Shown here one piece after another: positions 44,564 through 52,715 of a DNA stretch of 64,000 nucleotides. Numbering within the stretch: position 1 is the stretch's first letter; the number at the start of each line of letters is the position of its first letter. The stretch comes from Streptomyces sp. V4I2 (GTDB lineage: Bacteria > Actinomycetota > Actinomycetes > Streptomycetales > Streptomycetaceae): the NCBI RefSeq assembly GCF_030817655.1, contig NZ_JAUSZM010000003.1:2418001-2482000 (forward strand). Reading direction: 5' to 3'. The notes beneath the pieces were generated by a model. It had not been told where the DNA came from, did no database searches, and saw nothing but the letters and a program-made list of their open reading frames with translations. Both the position numbers and the translations under genes were made by a program.

Positions 44564-45859
44564 TCAACCCTTCCCTGCCGGGCCGGAAAGCCCGAGGTGA
44601 GAGCGCAGGGTGGCGCCCTCGTATTCCGTACGGAAGGCGCCGCGCTCCTGCAGCAGCGGCACCACCCGGTCCACGAACTCGTCGAGCCCGCCCGGCGTGA
44701 GGTGCGGGACGAGGACGAAGCCGTCGGCCGCGTCCCGCCGTACGCACGCGTCGAGTTCGGCCGCGACCGCCTCCGGAGTGCCGATGAGGGACGGCCGGCC
44801 GCATCCCGCCTCGATCACGGTCTGCCGGATGGACAGCCCCTTCTCCTTCGACAGCGCCCGCCACTTCTCGGCCACCGCCACCGAGTCACCGTGCCTCGGC
44901 CGCCCCTGCGCGATCGCCGGCTCCGGCACCGGGTCGATCTCGGGCAGCGGCCCGTCCGGGTCGTACGACGACAGGTCGACTCGCCAGAGCCGCTCCAGCG
45001 TGCGCAGGGCGTGCTGCGGGGAGACCTGCTGCCGCCGGATCCCGGCCGCCCGCTCCCGCGCCTCGGCGGCGGTGTCGCCGAGGACGACGGTGACGGCGGG
45101 CATGATCTTCAGGTCGCCGGGGGTACGGCCGTACTTCTCCAGGCGCTTCTTGACGTCGGCGTAGAAGGCACGCCCGTCCTCCAGGGTCCCGTGCCGCGTG
45201 AACATCACGTCGGCCGTGGCGGCGGCGGACTCCCGCCCCTCCTCCGAGTCCCCCTCCTGGAGGACGACCGGGTGCCCCTGCGGCGGGCGCGGGACGGTGA
45301 ACTCGCCCGCGATGTCGAAGTGGCGCCCCCGGTGAGCGAAGGGCCGGGAGACTCCGTCCGGGGTCCAGGAGTCCCACAACTCCCTGGCGACGGTGACGAA
45401 CTCGGCAGCGCGTGAGAAGCGTTCGGAGCGGTCCGGATGTCCCCCGCGCCGGACGTTCTCTCCGGTGAAGGCGTCGGAGGAGGTCACCACGTTCCAGGCG
45501 GCCCGCCCGCCGCTGAGATGGTCCAGGGTGGCGAGTCTGCGGGCGAGTTCGTACGGCTCGTTGAAGGTGGCGTCGACGGTCGCGGCGAGTCCCAGCCGGT
45601 CGGTCACGGCGGCGAGGGCGCCCAGCACAGTGAGCGACTCGGGGCGTCCGACCACGTCCACGTCGTCGATCCGGCCCTCGTGTTCACGCGGCCGCGGCCC
45701 GTCCGCGAGGAGGAGGAAGTCGAACAGGCCGCGTTCGGCGGTGCGGGCGAGATGCTCGAAGGAGGCGAACTCGATCCCGGGCCGGGAGGCGTTGTCGACG
45801 CCGGGAACATGCGCGGCGAGGTGGATCCGCTTCCGTCTGAGGCGTTGCCGTACGGTCAT
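44564..45859 (-). CDS. LLM-class flavin-dependent monooxygenase (NtaA/SnaA/DszA type)
   Basis: A 431-residue FMN-dependent monooxygenase. Family features are RIHLAAHVPGVDNASR, GLFDFLLLADG, LDHLSGGRAAWNVVTSSD and FTVPRPPQGHPVVLQEGDSE (flavin-phosphate and substrate face). It overlaps the upstream LLM gene by ATGA. Such enzymes use FMNH2 and oxygen to cleave C-S or C-N bonds or chelates; in analogous Bacillus ytm-type loci they process imported S-alkylated amino acids. The substrate here is not known. Confidence 0.88.
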   Translation of the reverse strand: MTVRQRLRRKRIHLAAHVPGVDNASRPGIEFASFEHLARTAERGLFDFLLLADGPRPREHEGRIDDVDVVGRPESLTVLGALAAVTDRLGLAATVDATFNEPYELARRLATLDHLSGGRAAWNVVTSSDAFTGENVRRGGHPDRSERFSRAAEFVTVARELWDSWTPDGVSRPFAHRGRHFDIAGEFTVPRPPQGHPVVLQEGDSEEGRESAAATADVMFTRHGTLEDGRAFYADVKKRLEKYGRTPGDLKIMPAVTVVLGDTAAEARERAAGIRRQQVSPQHALRTLERLWRVDLSSYDPDGPLPEIDPVPEPAIAQGRPRHGDSVAVAEKWRALSKEKGLSIRQTVIEAGCGRPSLIGTPEAVAAELDACVRRDAADGFVLVPHLTPGGLDEFVDRVVPLLQERGAFRTEYEGATLRSHLGLSGPAGKG

Positions 45860-46935
45860 GACGTTCCCCCTGCCACGGCGTACTGGTTGGCGGGCCGGGC
45901 GAGCCCCAGGTGCTCCCTGAGCGTGCTGCCCGGGTAGAACGTGCGGAACAGTCCCCGGTGTTGCAGCAGCGCCACCGTGCCGTTGACGAGCCGCTCCAGG
46001 TCGCGGCGGGGCTCGGCGGGCGTGAGGTGGAAGCCGTCGGTGACGCCGTCCGTGTACCAGGCGGCGATCAGCTCGGCGAGGTCGACGGGACCGCCCCGGT
46101 ACAGCGGGCCCCGGGCGGTGGGCCGCGGGCCGCCCCCGCCGTGGCCGGGCTCGGCCGCGTACTCGCCGCCGCCGAGGTCGACGACGAGACTCGCGAGGAC
46201 CCGCAGGTCGTCCGGGGTCCGTCCGAACGCCGAGGCGGCCTCCCGGAGTTCGTTCCGTGCGGCGGCGAGCTGCGCCGGGCTCACGGCCCGGACGAGCGCC
46301 ACGTCGGCGTACCGGGCGGCGGTCCCCCGGGCGTGCTTATCGGTGGCCTCGACCACGCGCACCGGGTGGCCCTGCGGGGGTCTCGGCACAGTGGAGGGAC
46401 CCTTGACCGAGAAGGTGGAGCCGGTGAAATCGACGTGGTGCAGCGTGCCCCGGCCGGTGAAACGGCCGGTCGCCGCGTCCCGTATCCCGGCGTCGTCCTC
46501 TCGGCTGTCCCACAGCCTGGCCGCCACCTCGGCGACTTCACCGGCCTCCTGCCACAGCGCGTCGGGCGGGGCCGCGTTCCGCCGGCCGAAGAGACGGGCC
46601 TCGCCCTCGGTGGCCGACACGTCGATCCGCCAGCCGGCCCGGCCGCGGCTGACCCAGTCGAGGGTCGCGACGGCCGCCTGGACGTGGAAGGGCTCGGTGT
46701 GCGTGGTCGTCACGGTGGGCACCAGGCCGACCCTGCCGGTCGCGGGCGCCACCCGGGACAGGACGGAGAGCGCGTCGGGGCCCGGGCGGGCGAAGGTGTC
46801 GTCCAGGGTCACGAAGTCGAGGCCGCCGCGTTCGGCCAGTCGCGCCAGCCCGACGTAGGAGTCGGCGTCGTACACCCTCTGCTGGTCGACGGCGGCGGCC
46901 AGGTGCAGCAGGCGCCGGCCGTGCGATGAGGTCAT
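45856..46935 (-). CDS. Second LLM-class flavin-dependent oxidoreductase
   Basis: A 359-residue luciferase-like monooxygenase: LLHLAAAVDQQRVYDADSYV at the start, GGLDFVTLDDTFARPGPDAL, LDWVSRGRAGWRIDVSATEG and STVPRPPQGHPVRVVEATDK. It is shorter than its neighbour and only distantly similar to it. It overlaps the downstream LLM gene by 4 bases. It probably acts in the same pathway. The ATPase gene directly upstream is a pseudogene. Confidence 0.86.
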   Translation of the reverse strand: MTSSHGRRLLHLAAAVDQQRVYDADSYVGLARLAERGGLDFVTLDDTFARPGPDALSVLSRVAPATGRVGLVPTVTTTHTEPFHVQAAVATLDWVSRGRAGWRIDVSATEGEARLFGRRNAAPPDALWQEAGEVAEVAARLWDSREDDAGIRDAATGRFTGRGTLHHVDFTGSTFSVKGPSTVPRPPQGHPVRVVEATDKHARGTAARYADVALVRAVSPAQLAAARNELREAASAFGRTPDDLRVLASLVVDLGGGEYAAEPGHGGGGPRPTARGPLYRGGPVDLAELIAAWYTDGVTDGFHLTPAEPRRDLERLVNGTVALLQHRGLFRTFYPGSTLREHLGLARPANQYAVAGGTS

Positions 46936-46961
46936 GGGAAAGAAACCTTTCTTGGCAGGCC

Positions 46962-47542
46962 TCAGAGGACCTTGGAGAGGAAGGCTCGGGTCCGCTCGTG
47001 GCGCGGATCGTCCAGCACGTCACCGGGTGCGCCCTGCTCGACGATCCGCCCGTCGTCCATGAACACCACGGTGCCGTCGCGGGCGAACCCGATCTCGTGG
47101 GTGACGACGATCATCGTGGTGCCCTGATGGGCCACCCTCCCCCAGTGCCTGAACGGCCTGGGGGCACCCCCAGCTGCTGTCCACCGGAAAGGTGCCGGGG
47201 ATAGGCGTCGGCCTTCTCGGCGAGCCCCACCCGGTCGAGCAGGCGGCGCGCGGTCTCGACGGCGTCCTTGCGGGGCCGCTTCAGCGCGGACACCGGCGCC
47301 TCGATGATGTTGTCCAGCACGGTGAGGTGCGGGAAGAGGTTGAAGTTCTGGAAGACGAACCCGATCCGGGTGCGCTGCCTCGGCACCTCTCGCTCGCGCA
47401 GCTCGTACAGCCGGTCGCCGGAGCGCCGGTAGCCGAGGATCACGGTGACCTCGCCCGCGCGCACGGCGAGGTCGATGCCCTTGAGCACGTCCAGCGAGCC
47501 GAAACTCTTGTGGACGGACCTGATGTCGACCATGACGGTCAT
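46962..47542 (-). pseudogene. Broken ABC transporter ATPase of an amino-acid importer
   Basis: The beginning (VDIRSVHKSFGSLDVLKGID, EVTVILG) and FQNFNLFPHLTVLDNII match polar amino-acid ABC ATPases. After ILG the sequence jumps to YRRSGDRLYELREREV, so Walker A and about 35 residues are deleted. After LSGGQQ, Walker B is missing and replaced by a GC-rich stretch of about 50 bases. Only then does the D-loop to end region resume in another frame (GTTMIVVTHEIGFARDGTVV through RHERTRAFLSKVL, stop at 46962). No functional ATPase can be made. About 580 bp remain of a normal 760 or so. Confidence 0.88.
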
Positions 47543-47574
47543 CGCGGATTCCTCACGGTAGAAGCTGGGGTGTC

Positions 47575-49332
47575 TCACGCGGCCGCACGCCCGTAGAGCG
47601 CGCTCAGGAACGTCAGCGCGGCCCGGGCCGTCGCGTCGTTCTGCCGGAACGCGGGCCCGCCGGTGCGCGGCCGGGTGAAGGCACCGGGGGCGCGGGCGTC
47701 GGTGTGCGGCCCGAGGGCGAAGCGCCGGGGATGCGGACGGCCGTCCCGGTCGAGGATCCGCCCGTCGGCCGGGTCCACCCGGAGCAGCCCGTCCGGCGTC
47801 TCGGCCACCCCGTCGGCGTGCAGCTCACGCAGCAGCGGGTCGCGGGCCCGCGCGACCGTCGGCCCGGGCAGCCGCGCCTCGACCAGCGCCCGGGCCTCGA
47901 CGACGGAGTCCGGCACGGTGGCGCTCGACGCCCGGAACACCCCGCCCTCGGCGCTGACGGTCATGCCGGCACCGAGGAACCTCACCACGCCCGCGCGGGA
48001 CAGGGCGAGCAGCTGTCGCAGCCGGGGCCCGGGCGGCCCGGAGGCCAGATAGCTGAAGAACCCGTGCCACCAGGGCCCGATGTCCCCGAGCCGGACCAGC
48101 TGGCCGTAGACGGAGAGCAGCCCGAGGAAGACCGCCAGGTCAGGGCTGCGGGACGGATCGTGACGGCGGCTCAGGTCACCCTCGACATACCCGCGCAACC
48201 CCTCCTGGAGCTCCTCGTACGACCCGTACCGCACCCCCTCCAGCGGATGGTCGAGCGCCGCGAGGTCGAGCCGGTCGGCGGGATCGGGCACGGCGGACGC
48301 GACCAGGGCCGCCCGCCCGGCCGGGTCGTCGACGGCCGCGTACTTCTCCTCGAAGACGCTCCAGGCCGCGGTGGTCCGCTCGGGGTGGACCGTGAAGAGC
48401 CGGTGGTAGTGCGCGAAGCCCAGCTCCTTCTCCACCAGCGGCCACACGTCCCGCCGGAAGTCGAAGCCCCCGGGCCGGGCGAGCAGCCCCTCCACCTCGG
48501 CGGGCCCGAAGAACCTGGGCAGCGGCGGCCGTTCACCGGTCCAGTCGTACCCGATCTTCGAGTGGTACGGCACTCCGCGCCGCGACCCGACGTACAGGAC
48601 CGGCTCCTGCCCCGAAGGCACGTACGTGTCCCCGGCGTACCGCCCGCCCCGGCCCTCGGTGAGCAGTGCCATCAGGTCGACGAAGGCGAGCCCGAAGCCG
48701 CGGACGAGGACGGGTTCGCCGGGCGCGAGCGGGGACAGGTCGCTGTCGGCGGTGAAGTCCGGCGGAAGGTGGACGAGGCCGTGCTCGCGGGCGTACGCCG
48801 CCAACGCACGTTGCTCGTCGTCGAGTTCGGCGTCCAGGTGGCCGAGGGCGAGCACCACGAGGTCGGCGAGGAGCGGGCGCGCGCGGCCCTCCAGCCACAC
48901 CTGCTGGCGCCCCTGTGACGGCCCGCCGACCCGCAGGGCACGGCGTGGATGGTGGTGGACGACGACACCCGGCGGCAGTGCGGCCACCGCCCGCTCGTGC
49001 ACCCAGCTCAGATAGGCGCCCTGGAGCCGCCGGTCCGCGAAGGTACGGCCGTCGATGCCGGCCCACTCGTGCAGGGTGGGGCCCTCCCGCACGGGCCCGG
49101 CCATGTCGACCGTGTCGTCGGTGAACATGGTGACGTCCTCGGCGTGCGAGTTCATCCACAGCAGCGGCGACTGGGCCGGGCGCCAGATGCGTCCGGCGCC
49201 CGGCGGATGCGGGTCGACCAGATGGATGTCGAGGCCCGAACCGGCGTACAGCTCGGGCGCGTTGGCGGCGATCCGCTCGATCAGACCGGTCCCCCGCGGC
49301 CCGGCCCCGACGATCACGAGCGAGGGCCTCAT
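47575..49332 (-). CDS. FAD/NAD(P)-binding oxidoreductase
   Basis: A 585-residue protein beginning LVIVGAGPRGTGLIERIAAN, an FAD-binding Rossmann motif followed by LDIHLVDPHPPGAGRIWRPA. Further landmarks are LVVLALGHLDAELDDEQRAL and LVRGFGLAFVDLMALLTEG, as in the FAD/NAD(P)-binding_9 family. It is uninterrupted and ends in a normal stop. It lies between the remains of the transporter permease and ATPase. It may supply reduced flavin or oxidise a substrate in the LLM pathway; this is inferred. Confidence 0.82.
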   Translation of the reverse strand: MRPSLVIVGAGPRGTGLIERIAANAPELYAGSGLDIHLVDPHPPGAGRIWRPAQSPLLWMNSHAEDVTMFTDDTVDMAGPVREGPTLHEWAGIDGRTFADRRLQGAYLSWVHERAVAALPPGVVVHHHPRRALRVGGPSQGRQQVWLEGRARPLLADLVVLALGHLDAELDDEQRALAAYAREHGLVHLPPDFTADSDLSPLAPGEPVLVRGFGLAFVDLMALLTEGRGGRYAGDTYVPSGQEPVLYVGSRRGVPYHSKIGYDWTGERPPLPRFFGPAEVEGLLARPGGFDFRRDVWPLVEKELGFAHYHRLFTVHPERTTAAWSVFEEKYAAVDDPAGRAALVASAVPDPADRLDLAALDHPLEGVRYGSYEELQEGLRGYVEGDLSRRHDPSRSPDLAVFLGLLSVYGQLVRLGDIGPWWHGFFSYLASGPPGPRLRQLLALSRAGVVRFLGAGMTVSAEGGVFRASSATVPDSVVEARALVEARLPGPTVARARDPLLRELHADGVAETPDGLLRVDPADGRILDRDGRPHPRRFALGPHTDARAPGAFTRPRTGGPAFRQNDATARAALTFLSALYGRAAA

Positions 49333-49505
49333 CGGGTGGCCCCCACGCCTGGACGTAGATTCGGCACCTTGCTGGTGACCTGGTAGGTGCGGTGTTGGCA
49401 TCCCCTGGTCGCGAAAGACCAGACTCCCCCGCGCGGCGGCGTGCCGAGCAAGGATGGTTGACGCTTCGCAGGCTGCCCAACGGCGAGGCCTCCGCGTCCC
49501 GCAAC
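49333..49505 (-). other. Orphan segment replacing the second half of the permease gene
   Basis: After the permease homology ends at 49506 there are about 170 bases unrelated to ABC permeases. They include a hairpin, CTGGTC-GCGAAA-GACCAG (49405-49422). The reading frame happens to run through to a TGA that overlaps the next ATG (ATGA at 49332). Origin unknown; possibly a remnant of an inserted element. Confidence 0.5.
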
Positions 49506-49925
49506 ACCGAGGATCTGCGGGTACAGCGCCCCGATGTTGAACCACAGCAGCTGCACCAGGATCGGGATCGACCGGAACAGCCAGACGTACCCCCAACCGG
49601 CGGTTCTCAGCACGGGGTTGGCCGACAGCCGGAACGCGGCGAGCAGCGTGCCCAGCGCGAAGCCGAGCACCATGACGACCGCGGTGAGCCACAGGGTGAG
49701 CCACAGGCCGCGCAGCACGGCGTCCGTGGTGAAGTAGTCGGCGACGACGTCCCACTGGAACGCCTGGTCGCGCAGGACGGAGTTGACGGCGAGCGCCGGC
49801 AGCACCAGGACGGCGACGGCGGCCGTCCACTGGCCCGACCGGCGTTGCGGGACGATCCGCAGGGAGTCCGCGTGCTCCGGGATGTCCGGTGCGGCGGGGA
49901 ATGTGGCGAGGGTGTCGGAGGACAT
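49506..49925 (-). pseudogene. Truncated ABC amino-acid importer permease
   Basis: From ATG 49925 the frame encodes a normal His/Glu-type permease N-terminus: FQWDVVADYFTTDAVLRGLW, LWLTAVVMVLGFALGTLLAA and YVWLFRSIPILVQLLWFNIG. Homology stops after LYPQILG at about residue 140. The EAA loop and the C-terminal membrane segments (usually another 130 or more residues) are absent and replaced by an unrelated tail. It cannot form the transport channel. Confidence 0.85.
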
Positions 49926-50113
49926 GCGAAGGCTCCGTGGCAGCGAGTCGGTCGAACTCGGGCGTGCCTTCACACGGTTGCGGCCGAGCCCCTCAGCAGG
50001 GCCGCCCCTCGAGAGTACGGGTGCGTTTCCCCTCGCTGTCAAGGCTGTCCGGACTGTGAGCTGTACGTCTCAAGTCGGTTGACGCTCCACCGGATGCCTG
50101 TTCCACTTGGCCC

Positions 50114-50185
50114 ATGCATCCACAGCAGTGGCTGGTCAAGCGCTCCCACATCGACTTCGGTCGCGTGTGGTCCTCTTCCTGTTGA
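50114..50185 (+). CDS. Putative cysteine-responsive leader peptide
   Basis: A 23-residue frame, ATG 50114 to TGA 50185, ending RSHIDFGRVWSSSC. The pattern R-x-H-I-D-x-x-R-V-x-S-x-x-C just before the stop is that of actinobacterial leader peptides found before sulfur and ABC transporter operons. It precedes the ruined binding-protein gene by 145 bases. Ribosome stalling at the final Cys codon would link expression to cysteine supply. No strong ribosome binding site is present. Confidence 0.7.
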   Translation: MHPQQWLVKRSHIDFGRVWSSSC

Positions 50186-50330
50186 GCTGACCCACTGCGC
50201 GCCCTGATCCGCTGATCACCGATCCGGCCGGGCGCTCTCGCGTTCTCCCCTTCGCGTTCTCACGCGTTCGCCTTCACACGCGCGCCTTCCCCTCACCCAG
50301 CGCTTCCCGCTCCCAGGAGACCGCTTCACG

Positions 50331-50740
50331 ATGCGCACGCCCACGCATCGACGATCACTACGTCGTCTCGGCCGTCAGGAAGGACGAGGCAGCCGCCGAG
50401 CTCCTGCCGTCCGGTGCGTCGAGCCTCACCCTCGACTTCGCGAACGCCGTCGCCAAGGTCCTCGGCATCGGGCTCAGGACCGAGTAGGCGAGCTTCGAGG
50501 CGATCCTGCTGGCCCTCGACAGCGGCAAGTACGACCTCGGCGTCGGCAACAGCAGGGCGCCATCTGGTCCTCGCTCCAGCAGGGCCGCAGCGACGTCGTG
50601 ATGTCCACGATCAACGGCCTGCGGTACGCGGTTCCACATCACGGACGGGACGTACGACAGGATCAAGAAGTGGGGGACGACAGGCTCGGCGCTCACGAAG
50701 TCGGAGATCTCACCGTCGGAACTCAAGGACCGACCGGAAG
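50331..50740 (+). pseudogene. Remains of an amino-acid ABC transporter substrate-binding protein
   Basis: The ATG with CAGGAGA upstream is normal, but the frame shifts at once. Pieces of a type-3 solute-binding protein follow in different frames: TLDFANAVAKVLGIGLRTE, then a TAG stop at 50485-50487 where Asn is usual, then ASFEAILLALDSGKYDLGVG, a deletion of about 70 codons, GAIWSSLQQGRSDVVMSTIN and, after another shift, DGTYDRIKKWGTTGSA-like and SEISPSEL ends. The signal peptide region is missing. It is clearly dead. Confidence 0.88.
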
Positions 50741-50744
50741 CGGC

Positions 50745-51935
50745 TCAGCAACTGCATCCGCAGTCGCAGCCGTCGCAGCCGCAGCCGTCGTCACCGCAGC
50801 AGTTCCCGCAGCACTCACAGCAGCTGCAGCAGTCACCGCAGCCACTGCAGTCGGTGTTGGAGCACAGTCCTTCCCGGCGCTCCCGGCTCCACGGATCGTC
50901 GAACCCTCCGCAGCACATCTGGCAGGTACAGGCGAGCCCCATCCACACCGCGCACCCGGCGAGCAGCCCGCGCCGGTCGCGGCGGGGCGGCTCCGGCGGC
51001 AGCGGGGCCCACGGACCGCCGGGCGGGGCGTACGGTCCGCCCGGCATCGCTCCCGTCGGCGCGGGCCCGTGCGCGCAGGAGGCGGTGCCGAAGGCCCGGT
51101 CCACGGAGGTGCGCAGCTCGTGCACGAGCAGCCGGTGCGCGAGCTTCGGGTCGGCGAGGTCGGCGTCCCGCAGCGCGAGCCGTATCCCGTGCACGGCGTC
51201 GTCGGCGAGCCGCCGGGCCTCGGTGAGGGGCGTCCCGGTGGCGGTGAGCGGGTTCCAGGCACCCGACGCGGCGTCAGTCTCCCTGTCCTCCACGGCGTCC
51301 AGGAGATGCGCGAGCCGTCCGAAGAGGCGCCCGGCCTCGGCGAGCGGTTCGGCGTTGCCCGGCCGGCCGGCGAGGACCGCGGTGTGGGCGAAGGCGGCGG
51401 CGGTCGCGGTCTCGGTGGGTTCGGTCACCGTGAGCAAGGGGGTTCCGAGCCCGGCGAGCGCCTCGATGCCGACCTGCCGGTCCACGGCGTCGACGAGCAG
51501 GGCGGTGTCGAACCCGACGTCCGAGCCGGTCCGCTCCCCGGCCCGGCCCCAGCTCGCGGCGACCCGGCGAGCGGCGAGCGCCACCGGCTTGCGGGCCAGC
51601 AGCCCGTCCTTGTCGGCGACATGGTCGCGCACCTTGGCCGAGGCGAGCACCAGCGAGACGGCGGCCGCGAGCCGTGCCCCCTCACCGTGCGCGACGGACG
51701 CACTACGCATTCCGCGCAGCGGACACGGTCCCGCCGTGCGCCGCCCGCCACCGCCCTTCTCGGCCTGAGCCTCCGTCAGAACGGAAATCAGCAAGCCGTC
51801 GTAGTTCGTGACGACCCTCGCGAACTGTCCGTGGTCCTTGCGCAGCGCGAGACACAACCCGCACAAATGCGCCATCCACTGGGTTTTGAGACTCTCCGAG
51901 AGCCTGTGACGGCACGGCCTGACGATTCCGAACAC
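50745..51935 (-). CDS. DUF5685-family protein with a cysteine-rich tail
   Basis: A 396-residue protein from GTG 51935, with GGGGGA upstream. The N-terminus FGIVRPCRHRLSESLKTQWM, then AHLCGLCLALRKDHGQFARV, is the family start with three Cys and a His that could bind metal. A helical middle and a Pro/Gly-rich linker follow. The last 60 residues hold about 20 Cys in CC and CxC pairs (for example DCCSCCECCGNCCGDDGCGC). It looks like a metal-binding protein. It converges on the dead binding-protein gene; their ends almost touch. Confidence 0.82.
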   Translation of the reverse strand: MFGIVRPCRHRLSESLKTQWMAHLCGLCLALRKDHGQFARVVTNYDGLLISVLTEAQAEKGGGGRRTAGPCPLRGMRSASVAHGEGARLAAAVSLVLASAKVRDHVADKDGLLARKPVALAARRVAASWGRAGERTGSDVGFDTALLVDAVDRQVGIEALAGLGTPLLTVTEPTETATAAAFAHTAVLAGRPGNAEPLAEAGRLFGRLAHLLDAVEDRETDAASGAWNPLTATGTPLTEARRLADDAVHGIRLALRDADLADPKLAHRLLVHELRTSVDRAFGTASCAHGPAPTGAMPGGPYAPPGGPWAPLPPEPPRRDRRGLLAGCAVWMGLACTCQMCCGGFDDPWSRERREGLCSNTDCSGCGDCCSCCECCGNCCGDDGCGCDGCDCGCSC

Positions 51936-52235
51936 GACGATCCCCCGTGGTGCGTACGACGTTGAACTGCGGTGAGCTGCGGCATCGTACCGATCGCCGC
52001 GTTCACCCGTACGCACCGCCCATCACCCATACGCCGTGAAGAATCATATTTCACTCACAGTCAGCAGCTGTTTGCGGAACGACCCTTGGGACACACGGAC
52101 TCTCGACGGATTCGCTGTGCACCAGTACCGTCACAAACCCCCCGCGCGGCGTCTATCCACTTGGCGCGACGTCCGCATCATGGATGACCATAGGGATGCG
52201 GAAAGCAGAAAAGACCGCTGTGAGAGGAGGCGTCC
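51936..52235. other. Divergent promoter region of DUF5685 and sepF-like genes
   Basis: There is no gene here. The centre (about 52030-52080) is relatively AT-rich (AATCATATTTCACTCACAG). Promoters for both genes should be here, but no clear -35/-10 pair was found. Confidence 0.4.
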
Positions 52236-52676
52236 ATGGGATCGGTACGCAAGGCAAGTGCCTGGCTTGGCCTCGTCGACGACAACGATGACGAGCGTTA
52301 CTACGACGACGACTACTCCGAAGGGACCGAGCAGCCCGGGGATGCCTGGGTCACCGACCCGCGGGTCAAGGTGGCCTCGGACGTCGCCGAGGAGAAGGGC
52401 CGCCGGATCGGTACGGTCACCCCGGACAGCTTCCGGGACGCCCGCGCCATCGGCGAACTGTTCCGCGAAGGCGTCCCGGTCATCATGAACCTCACGGCCA
52501 TGGAGGCCGCCGACGCCAAGCGCGTCGTCGACTTCGCGGCCGGGCTGATCTTCGGCCTGCGTGGTTCGATCGAGCGCGTGTCCACCAGAGTGTTCCTGCT
52601 GACCCCCGCCAACACGGAGATCGTGAACGGCGACCCGGCCGCGCACCGCACGGACGGCTTCTTCAACCAGAGCTGA
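52236..52676 (+). CDS. SepF-like cell division protein (paralog)
   Basis: A 146-residue protein. The N-terminus ([20 protein letters not shown]) is the amphipathic and acidic start of SepF proteins, and the C-terminal SepF domain ([51 protein letters not shown]) is complete. GAGAGGAGG precedes ATG 52236. Canonical SepF lies next to ftsZ; this copy is alone, so it is probably a second SepF of the kind found in Streptomyces (sepF2-like). It would bind FtsZ and the membrane at septa. Confidence 0.88.
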   Translation: MGSVRKASAWLGLVDDNDDERYYDDDYSEGTEQPGDAWVTDPRVKVASDVAEEKGRRIGTVTPDSFRDARAIGELFREGVPVIMNLTAMEAADAKRVVDFAAGLIFGLRGSIERVSTRVFLLTPANTEIVNGDPAAHRTDGFFNQS

Positions 52677-52701
52677 GGCAGGGCCGCTCACCGGCCCTGC
52701 C
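52677..52701. terminator. Two-way terminator after the sepF-like gene
   Basis: GGCAGGGCCG and CGGCCCTGCC form a perfect 10-bp stem with a 5-base loop, starting at the sepF-like stop codon and ending before the convergent acyl-CoA dehydrogenase stop. Confidence 0.8.
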
Positions 52702-52715
52702 GCTGCTGGGGGAAT

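Noticed and set aside
49329..50042. Intact 237-residue permease
   Set aside because: Only the first part after 49925 is permease-like; the EAA loop and last membrane segments are absent and the tail is unrelated.
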